DNA of 64,000 bases, taken from NCBI RefSeq assembly GCF_000247695.1, contig NW_004624742.1, positions 5,741,654 to 5,805,653 of the forward strand. Reading direction: 5' to 3'. The notes under the pieces were generated by a model. That model saw nothing but the letters and a program-made list of their open reading frames with translations. It had not been told where the DNA came from and made no database searches. The translations under genes were made by a program, and so were the position numbers. This stretch comes from Heterocephalus glaber. Taxonomy: Eukaryota; Chordata; Mammalia; Rodentia; Bathyergidae. This document shows, piece after piece, positions 57,300 to 64,000 of the stretch (positions are counted from its first letter, which is position 1; the number at the start of each line of letters is the position of its first letter).

Positions 57300-57578
57300 A
57301 AATAGTGTTATTTTAATGGTTTGTGAGTTTGGGCTTGTGGCGTTACCGTCGTTTTTCCTTCTTTTCTCCGGCTCTCCGTACAACTCCTGTCTCTTGCACA
57401 TAATGAATGCTTAATAATATTAGGTAACTGTTGAGGCTAGAGGCAAAACGATCACATTGGGTTTTAAATGGCACATATGAGGTGTTTCACAACAGCTGCA
57501 TGAATATAGTGATTTAGGACTTTGAGTTTTAGCAACTACCTCCTTAAAGTTTGTGGAAATATTTAAAAGTGTTAACAT
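57300..57578. other. Sequence upstream of the BRDT promoter, no recognised features
   Basis: No repeat or gene seen. Confidence 0.4.
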
Positions 57579-57580
57579 AA

Positions 57581-57734
57581 ACCGGGCATGGTGGCACACG
57601 CCTGTAATCCCAGCAGTTGGGAGGCTGAGGCAGGAGGATGCCCACGAGTTTGAGGCCAGCCTGGGCTACATAGCGAAAACCCTGTCGCAAAAAAACCAAA
57701 AAAAACAAAAACACAAAAACAAAACAATAACAAA
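57581..57734 (+). mobile_element. B1-like SINE
   Basis: accgggcatggtggcacacg, gaccctgtcgc-type end (aaaaccctgtcgcaaaaaaa), A-rich tail. One of the least diverged B1 copies here. Confidence 0.86.
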
Positions 57735-58135
57735 AAGTATTAGCATACATCACAAGACTATATTAGCACCAGAGCTGTCTTCTGGATCCAAATGCAATGA
57801 TTTTGAATTCTTAATACTCATTCCTAGATGAGTGGGGAAGGGAGAGGACAAAAATAGCTTGTGAAGGGCTCACTAACCGCTCAAAAAAACAACCTCCAGT
57901 TTCCTGAAGCACAAATCTGGTGCCATGAAGAGGTTGGCATGTCTTAATTCCATGGGGGTGTGGAGGAAATTCCTCAGGATCAAGGTTTCACAAGAAAGCA
58001 GCACACCCTATTTACTAACCAGAGGTCAAATAAATACCTGGGTACACAGGCGTTATTACATTATTCAAAACACCTTTCTTTTGTCAGAGGATTAGAAGAC
58101 CCTGATTTTTCCAGTAAATTCGTGATCAAAAATTG
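57735..58135. other. Intergenic sequence, no recognised features
   Basis: No conserved ORF or repeat seen. Confidence 0.4.
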
Positions 58136-58137
58136 TA

Positions 58138-58290
58138 GGCTGGGCATGGTGGCCCACACCTATAATCCCAGAATTCAGAAGACTAAGGCTGGAGGATCAC
58201 TGAGTTTGAGGCCAGCCTGGGCTACATAGTGAGATCAAGGGCAGTCTGAACTACATAGTGAGAACGTGTCTGAACTATGTGACAAGTCCC
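58138..58290 (+). mobile_element. B1-like SINE, long form
   Basis: ggctgggcatggtggcccac, three ctacatagtgag-type right-end units. Confidence 0.82.
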
Positions 58291-58299
58291 TGTATAACA

Positions 58300-58705
58300 G
58301 AACAAGCTGGTTGGAAATTGTATTAGTTAAGACATATTTGAAAGGGCTGAGATCCAGAAATTGGTGACCGTTCATGGAGAAAAAGGTTGCTTTCTTCTAA
58401 TATTCAGATGTGCCAGGGATGTGGGCCCAAAATAAAGAGGAAAGTAACTTCTAAATATTCAAAAGAGCCTTTTATGCCCTGCTCAGGGGAGGAGTCCATT
58501 TGGCATTGTCCTGAATTCCCATCGTAATTTAAAGGGAAATGTCGGGAGCCCTTAAAAAAAAAGTAACAAGAAAACAACAACAACAAAAATTATCTAAAAG
58601 AAAGTGGCTGAGAGACCATCCAAAGATTAGGATATTATAGGGCTATTCTATGACATATGGAAGTAGTTATAATTATGGTTTTATAAAGCATCCAACATAT
58701 ATTAC
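58300..58705. other. Intergenic sequence, no recognised features
   Basis: Nothing identifiable on either strand. Confidence 0.4.
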
Positions 58706-58709
58706 AACA

Positions 58710-58769
58710 CAGCTCAAACAGCCTTGCACATGCTAGGTAAGTATTCTATCACTGAGCTACGTCCCCAAC
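58710..58769 (-). mobile_element. ID-like SINE fragment (antisense)
   Basis: gccttgcacatgctaggtaa, cactgagctacgtcccc. Confidence 0.62.
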
Positions 58770-58819
58770 ACAAACACATCTTAGTTTTCATCCTTCATTG
58801 TAGAATTTGATTCAACAAG

Positions 58820-58971
58820 AGCTAGGCATGGTGGCACATGTCTGTAATCCCAGGACTCTGGAGGCTGAGGCTGGAGGATCACCACCAGTTTGAGGCCAGA
58901 CTGAGCTATGTAGAGAGTTCAAGGTCAGCCTGAACTTCACAGAAATACTTTGTCCAATTTAAAAAAAAAAA
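58820..58971 (+). mobile_element. B1-like SINE, long form
   Basis: gagctaggcatggtggcaca, caaggtcagcctgaacttca, 11-A tail. Confidence 0.82.
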
Positions 58972-59094
58972 TCAACAAGAAGAAGCCCATCTTTCTGGTT
59001 TCCATAACGACCATAGATTCACAAGTGTACCCAAAATTCAAAGTTAAAGAATTGAAATTCACAACTGGCTTTACATGTAAATTAAGAGGCAGTG

Positions 59095-59379
59095 TTATAT
59101 ATGAGATGATTTATTATTAAAAATGAAAATACTTTGGTTTCCTGTGTTCTTACTGGTTCTTCTTAGTCCTCCACTGCGTCTGAATGCTCTACTGCTTAGT
59201 CCTTGGAACTTCTCCTCTGTATAGTCTCTGGGGAGCACACCCAATCGCAAGGGTTTTCTGCTCCTGGCTCTCAAACTTATTTTGGTCTGTCCTAAACCTT
59301 CCTGTTTTCCCTTGGCGTGAGCCACAGCTCCAGTCTTCCGGGGCTGTAGGCGCGTCCCTTTGCGCAGCTTACAGCCCAT
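59095..59379 (-). CDS. Unrecognised basic 94-codon ORF
   Basis: Open from ATG at 59379 to a stop at 59095. Begins MGCKLRKGTRLQPRK and is rich in Arg and Lys over its first 75 residues, more so than most chance ORFs here, and the DNA is moderately GC-rich (59200-59400). No splice signals, promoter or poly(A) tail that I can tie to it. It could be a processed pseudogene of a small basic nuclear or ribosomal-type protein, or chance. I do not recognise the family. Confidence 0.25.
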   Translation of the reverse strand: MGCKLRKGTRLQPRKTGAVAHAKGKQEGLGQTKISLRARSRKPLRLGVLPRDYTEEKFQGLSSRAFRRSGGLRRTSKNTGNQSIFIFNNKSSHI

Positions 59380-59453
59380 GGAGGCAGCCAGTCCAAAAGG
59401 CTGGATCCATCCCCAGATCTTTAGGCCAACATTTTAAAAAAGATTCCTATTTA

Positions 59454-59562
59454 GGGCCAGGGAGTTAGCTCAGTAGTTACGCGGTCTGTTTCAAAAGCAC
59501 AAGGACCCAAGTTTGATCCCCGGTACCAAAAAAAAGAAAAAAAGAAAAGAAAAAAAGATTCC
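59454..59562 (+). mobile_element. ID-like SINE
   Basis: agggccagggagttagctca, gtttgatccccggtacc, A/G-rich tail. Flanked by aaagattcctattt on both sides (59440-59453 and 59558-59571), a clear target duplication. Confidence 0.9.
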
Positions 59563-59689
59563 TATTTCAGACGAGTCCAGGCCTACATAATTTTTTATCT
59601 GACTTATGAGAAGAGATTTCCAACTGATCTCAATGCTTCTGTTTCTGCCTTTGGCTCCCGTTTAAGAATCCTTCAACATAGAAATAAAA

Positions 59690-60440
59690 TAATCTTGGGA
59701 ATGCCTAAGTCAGTTCGCATCAGCTCCCTCCTCAGAACCTTTCAGAAACTGCACCCCATTTTCCTCATGGTAAATGCCACAGTCCTTCAGTGGTCTTCAA
59801 AACCCTACAGCATAGGGCCTTCTCGTCCCTGTGTATCACCATCCGGGTGACTGATCTCTCTGCCTGCGGGCTGTGCACCCCATCTCTGCTGATTCCTGAA
59901 CACTGGCAGAGCTCCAGCTACTCCATCTGCCTGGGAGGCTTTTGCCCCAGAGTCGATGGTTCGCTTCTTGATTCTCTTTAGATCTTGATTCAGCTGTCAG
60001 CTTCTCAGCATGGCCTTCTATGGCTGGTTTCCATAAATTAAAAAGTACAGACATACATTCATTCATACATTCATTTTCTATTTCCATTGCTGCTTTACTT
60101 TTCTCCTCACATACTGTGTATTTGTACTTAGTTATCTGCTAATAGCCCTACCCTCCTAAATTAATAAAAGGTGAAAGATTTATATGATCTGAAGAGAAAC
60201 CAGAGTATATCCCTCCTAGATTAGAAGTACTGTAAGGGCAAGACTTTTATTTATTAGTTTTATATATTCTTTTCTGCCCCCCTCCTCCATCCTAGTCCTG
60301 GAGATTGAACCAAGGGCCTCATGCATGCTAGGCAAGTGCTTTACCACTGAACTACATCTTCAGTACCAGTCTTATTCTTGATGTAGCCCAAGTACCTGAA
60401 GCAGTGCCTGGCATAGAGCAGGCATTCAGTAAACCTGCAA
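59690..60440 (+). mobile_element. LINE-2 3' end split by a SINE
   Basis: ctgcctgggaggcttttgcc, cttgattcagctgtcagctt, then after the SINE gaagcagtgcctggcataga and ggcattcagtaaacc, the classic L2 3' end order. Confidence 0.78.
60272..60366 (-). mobile_element. ID-like SINE (antisense) in L2
   Basis: cctggagattgaaccaaggg, tgctaggcaagtgctttacc, actgaactacatcttcag. Confidence 0.78.
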
Positions 60441-60551
60441 TGAATACGTCAGTGAATATGTATTTGGATTGTTCTGCTTCTTCACAGAAGGAGGATATAA
60501 ATTTATGACCACACAATAGGAAAAAGGTTGAAATATGAATTGGCATAACCT

Positions 60552-60673
60552 AGCCCAGTGTGGTGGCATGTGCCTATAATCCCAGCACTTGGGAGTCTGA
60601 GGCAGGAGGGTCACAAGTTTGAGAGCAGCCTGGGCAATTTAGTGAGACTGTCTTGAAAAACAAAACAAAACAG
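60552..60673 (+). mobile_element. B1-like SINE
   Basis: agcccagtgtggtggcatgt, gcctgggcaatttagtgaga, (AAAAC)n tail. Confidence 0.8.
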
Positions 60674-60782
60674 GACTAAAACAACAACCAAAAGAAACCC
60701 AGCATAACCTGTGTTTATATATACATTACCATGTGTTTACCCGGGAAAACTTACTTAGTGAATCATACATGAAGAATAAGTA

Positions 60783-60953
60783 GTTTGGCATGTGACACAC
60801 TCCTGTAACCCCAGCTACTTCAGAGGTTGAGGCAGGAGGATGGAGGCCAGCTGGGGCAATTTTGTGAAACTCTGTCTTAAAATAAAATATAAAGGGCTGG
60901 GATATAGTTTAGTGGTAGAATGCTCCTGGGTTGGATCTCCAGTACTGAAAAAG
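60783..60953 (+). mobile_element. B1-ID fusion SINE
   Basis: cctgtaaccccagctacttc, agggctgggatatagtttag, gttggatctccagtactg. Confidence 0.77.
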
Positions 60954-61177
60954 GGAAGTAAATTTGGAGGTTACAAAATGCTCTGAAGAAGTATAAATAT
61001 GATTTTTCAAGAAGAAAACAATAATGTTAGTAACAAGAAGGCTACTGAATAATTATTTTTAGAAACAGGGCCTCTTAGTTGGGAAAGCATTTAAAAAGGT
61101 TTTGAGTCCAATGACATGCATTAATTTAAGAAGAGGCATAACTTGTAGTCCTAGTTTACTTCCCATTAAATTGGTTT

Positions 61178-61270
61178 AGGGGCTGAGGATGTAGCATAGT
61201 GATACCGAGCCTGCCTGGCAAGCACAAGGTCCTGAGTTCTAGCCCCCGTACCAAAAAGAAAAGAAAAATT
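61178..61270 (+). mobile_element. ID-like SINE
   Basis: aggggctgaggatgtagcat, gagttctagcccccgtacc, A/G tail. Confidence 0.8.
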
Positions 61271-61289
61271 GGTTTAAAATGTGGCTTCT

Positions 61290-61454
61290 TGGCTGGGTGT
61301 GGTAAGGCACACCTGTAATCCCAGGACTGTAATCCCAGCACTTGGGAGGCTGAAGTAGGAGGATTGCTGCAAGTTCGAGGCCAGCCTGGGCTACATAGTG
61401 AGTTGAAGGACAGTCTGAACTGCACAGCTAGACCCTGTCTCAAAAAAAAAAAAA
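61290..61454 (+). mobile_element. B1-like SINE with internal duplication
   Basis: ggctgggtgtggtaaggcac; the motif ctgtaatcccag occurs twice in tandem near the left end; 12-A tail. Confidence 0.84.
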
Positions 61455-61459
61455 GTGAT

Positions 61460-61540
61460 GGGCTGGGGATTTAGCTCAGTGGTTCCGCTGCCTGCCTTGC
61501 AAGCACAAGGACCCAAGTTTGATCCAAGTACCAAAAAAAA
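61460..61540 (+). mobile_element. ID-like SINE
   Basis: gggctggggatttagctcag, gtttgatccaagtacc, 8-A tail; box B region shortened by a few bases. Confidence 0.84.
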
Positions 61541-61552
61541 GTGACTTTTTAA

Positions 61553-61672
61553 ACCAGGTGTGGTGGCACACAACTGTAATCCCAACACTTGGGAGGCTGA
61601 GGCAGGAAGATTGCTGAAAATTTAGGATGGCATTCAAGCCCAGCCTGAATGACAGACCCTGTCTCAAAAAAA
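61553..61672 (+). mobile_element. B1-like SINE
   Basis: aaccaggtgtggtggcacac, cagaccctgtctcaaaaaaa. Confidence 0.82.
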
Positions 61673-61702
61673 GTGCCTCAAATTTCAGTTTTTTGTTTTT
61701 CT

Positions 61703-61788
61703 GGTTTTTTGTGGTCCTGAGGATCAAGCCCAGTGTCTCACACATGCTAGGAAAGTGCTCTACCACTGAACTACTACCTCCACCCCTT
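61703..61788 (-). mobile_element. ID-like SINE (antisense)
   Basis: gtggtcctgaggatcaagcc, gctctaccactgaactacta. Confidence 0.76.
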
Positions 61789-61807
61789 TGTTTTAATTAT
61801 TTTCTTT

Positions 61808-61996
61808 AAAAAAAATTTTTTTTCCTGCTGCTGGGGATTAAACCCAGGGTCTTTGCACTGGGCTACATCTGTAGCCTTCTTTCAAAATTTATTTTGAGAC
61901 AAAGTCTGGCTAAGGCACCAAGTTGCCAGGCTGGGCTCGAACTTTCCATCTTCCTGTACTCCCAAGATTACAGTTTGTGGCACCATACCTGGCTTG
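61808..61996 (-). mobile_element. B1-ID fusion SINE (antisense)
   Basis: tgctggggattaaacccagg, ctacatctgtagcc, antisense B1 gagacaaagtctggctaagg to ccatacctggctt. Confidence 0.76.
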
Positions 61997-62118
61997 GAAG
62001 GAACATTTTGAAGTTACCATTAAATACTCCTTTCTTGCTCCTTGAATTTCTTTACGTTGTACCTGAAAACCTCGGGTTTCAGCTGCTTTGATCTCCGTGC
62101 ACCAAAAACAGCCCAGTC

Positions 62119-62200
62119 CTGGGCCAGGGATTTAGCTCAGAGGCACTGGGCCTGCCTCGCAAGCACAAGGTCCTGAGTTCGATCTCTGGGGGGGGGGGGG
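62119..62200 (+). mobile_element. ID-like SINE ending in a G-run
   Basis: gggccagggatttagctcag, gagttcgatctctgg then 12 G in place of the usual GTACC and A-tail. Confidence 0.78.
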
Positions 62201-62439
62201 CACGACCAGCCTAGTCCAGGCTCACAGCCAGCACAGGTTCTAGTGGTGACCGGTGGTGCACCAGGGGTCACTGGGGGCACCAAGCAAGGGGACACGATGG
62301 GGGAGGGGAGTCCGGTGGAACTGGACACACTAGGAGACGTCAGCCATGCTGGGGACACAGCACAGACACAGGCTGGAGGGCACTGTAGTCTATGCAAAGG
62401 CACTGGGACTGGCAAGGGCCAGGGATCCAGACGCTTGAT

Positions 62440-62680
62440 AACTCACTGCAGCTTCCTTCTACAGGCCTCTGGTCCCACGAGCGACCCTGGACCCGCAGGC
62501 CGGCCACTACACGGCGCTTGCGCAGGCACCTTCTGGGTCAGACAGGGCGGAACTGGCAGAGGAGCGAGGCGGGCGACTGGGCAGGATCAGCACCCACAAG
62601 GAAGCCACGGACTCAGGGGGAATGGGAGTGCGAGGGGTGGGGCGGGAACCTCTCGGAGTCCTAGCCAGTACACTTCCCAC
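62440..62680. promoter_or_regulatory. GC-rich, CpG-dense patch; candidate distal promoter or enhancer
   Basis: By eye more than 15 CpGs in about 240 bp, in a genome that is otherwise CpG-poor. Contains GCTTGCGCAGGCAC (NRF1-like half sites), GGCGGG/GGGCGG boxes and a possible plus-strand acceptor, ttccttctacag. It is not a SINE. A 169-codon plus-strand ORF (62243-62752) overlaps it but shows no domain. Confidence 0.4.
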
Positions 62681-62992
62681 CACCACCGACCCACCGCCTC
62701 CTCCCCGCTCTGCTGGCCTCCACCACTTCTCTTTACAAATATTTTTATTTAGTTAGTTTTGCTTTTCAGCTCTTATGTTTCCATTCATTTTTAAGTTGTT
62801 TTGACAATAAAATGTATAATGCTTATCGGTAAGTACAAGCTTACAAACAAATGTAATTGGAGTTATTATTAGAAACAATTAAATTTATACTCCTCATACA
62901 CAGAAGAGTCAAATTTGGAAGTGAATAAACATATATGGTAAGTAATGAATTATCTTAATATAATCATTTCTTTATTTCTTTTTGGTTTGGTT

Positions 62993-63109
62993 TTGTTTTT
63001 TTTCATACAGACTCTCTGTGTAGTCCAGGCTGATCTTGAACTCATGGAGATCCTCCTGCTTCAGCCTCTCCAGTACTGGGATCACAGGTGTGCGCCACCA
63101 TGCCTGGTC
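62993..63109 (-). mobile_element. B1-like SINE (antisense)
   Basis: actctctgtgtagtccaggc, gggatcacaggtgtgcgcca, catgcctggtc. Confidence 0.82.
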
Positions 63110-63114
63110 AATAT

Positions 63115-63748
63115 CATCATTTCTAATAAAGACTGTGGATACTTTTTTTGGAAGATAAAACAGTTAGTGTGGGCCATGTATATGAGAGATGCCATAAATT
63201 TTATATAGTACTACCTCAAATCTTAAGAATAATCAGCTTGAGAAAATTTGTAAGATTCTGTCCCACTAACCCTATAAATCAAGATTTATAAATCACAAAA
63301 TAACATTCGAAGACACTAACATAAAGCTAATTTTGCATCTGGTATGGTGAAACTATATGATAAAAAATAATCTTTCTGCCAGCAATAAAATAAAAGTAAA
63401 CAGGTGTAACAGGGAATTACAGAGAACATCTCCTTGAATGTCCTCAAAATTTCCTTGCTATCTTGATTCCCCAGACTCTGGCTTAAGTCTCTGTCTTAAG
63501 AGGAACCATCAGGTACAAGGAGCATCTGTTTACCCTTTTGGATCTCCAAGGGAATGAAGTGGAGCAAACCCCTCCTCCAAAATAAAAGTGGACAAACAAA
63601 CCTGCATGGAGCTCGGACTTCTGTCCCAGAAGATCTGGAACTTGCAGACCCCAACAGTCCTTCCTCTCCACAGGGACCAGCAGTGCATTAACCCTGTCAC
63701 CACACAGTCTCTCACAGGTCCCAAATCCTCTCTTCCTTCTTCCCTACC
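63115..63748. other. Intergenic sequence, no recognised features
   Basis: AT-rich left part, more balanced right part (63420-63700); short overlapping minus ORFs there show no motif. Confidence 0.4.
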
Positions 63749-63751
63749 TTA

Positions 63752-63857
63752 ATTTTATTTATTTATTTATTTATTTATTTAGGTACCAGCGATCAAACTC
63801 TGGGTCCTTGCGCTTGCCCAGCGGGGGCTGAAACCACTGAGCTAAATCCCTGCCCTG
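63752..63857 (-). mobile_element. ID-like SINE (antisense) with (TTTA)n
   Basis: (TTTA)n 63752-63781, ggtaccagcgatcaaactct, gctaaatccctgccctg. Confidence 0.82.
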
Positions 63858-64000
63858 TCCCTACCTTTAATCATGATAATCTCTTCTTTCAGTCACCTTC
63901 AACTCTGACTCCTCTTGCTTCCTCCTCATCGCTTTTCAGATCACAACCTTTATTAAACTTTTATTAAATATTAAATTACTATTAAATTAACTCTTACTAT

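Noticed and set aside
62243..62752. 169-codon plus-strand ORF
   Set aside because: Covers a CpG-rich patch where stops are rare; Gly/Thr/Arg-rich without domain, starts inside sequence next to a SINE G-run. Not called as a gene.
1..64000. Prokaryote-type systems (CRISPR arrays, operons, phage, integrons)
   Set aside because: Spliced vertebrate gene, SINEs, L1 and L2 show this is mammalian nuclear DNA; repeats here are dispersed, not spacer-regular.

Overview
The window is mammalian nuclear DNA, almost certainly from a rodent outside the mouse/rat family. It carries one recognisable protein gene, the testis-specific BET protein BRDT, on the minus strand in a repeat-rich background. The rodent call rests on the SINEs: dozens of tRNA-derived ID-like elements with intact-looking A and B boxes ending in GGTACC plus an A-rich tail, many B1-like elements, and many B1+ID fusion elements of the B1-dID kind. 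No murid B2 or B4 elements were seen. Castor-, squirrel- or dormouse-related lineages fit best, but the species cannot be settled from the sequence.

BRDT runs right to left. A small CpG-rich promoter with a probable untranslated first exon lies at about 56.9-57.1 kb. The start codon is at 42539 in exon 2, followed by twelve more coding exons down to 4495. Each junction was checked for AG/GT signals and reading phase, and together they give 740 codons plus one base. These include bromodomain 1 (exons 2-4), bromodomain 2 (exons 6-8), an acidic-serine and a basic region (exons 8-9), the ET domain (exon 10), and a serine-rich tract (exon 12). The last roughly 200 residues, expected to hold the P-TEFb-binding C-terminus, were not found and should lie beyond position 1.

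The introns are repeat graveyards. Intron 12 (7.1-18.9 kb) and intron 1 (42.6-56.9 kb) each hold a 3-4.6 kb fragment of the same class I endogenous retrovirus family. Each ends in a 3' LTR with a poly(A) tail and is flanked by matching short duplications, which points to LINE-1-mediated retroposition of viral transcripts. Intron 2 holds two long L1 elements with nested insertions. Intron 3 holds two mariner transposase fragments in opposite orientation. Two small hAT-type elements occur; one sits inside a B1-ID fusion SINE with an 8-bp target duplication, so hAT transposition happened after that rodent SINE arose.

From 57 to 64 kb no gene is confidently seen. The stretch contains dense SINEs, an old L2 fragment, a second GC-rich patch at 62.4-62.7 kb and an unrecognised basic 94-codon minus-strand ORF at 59.1-59.4 kb.
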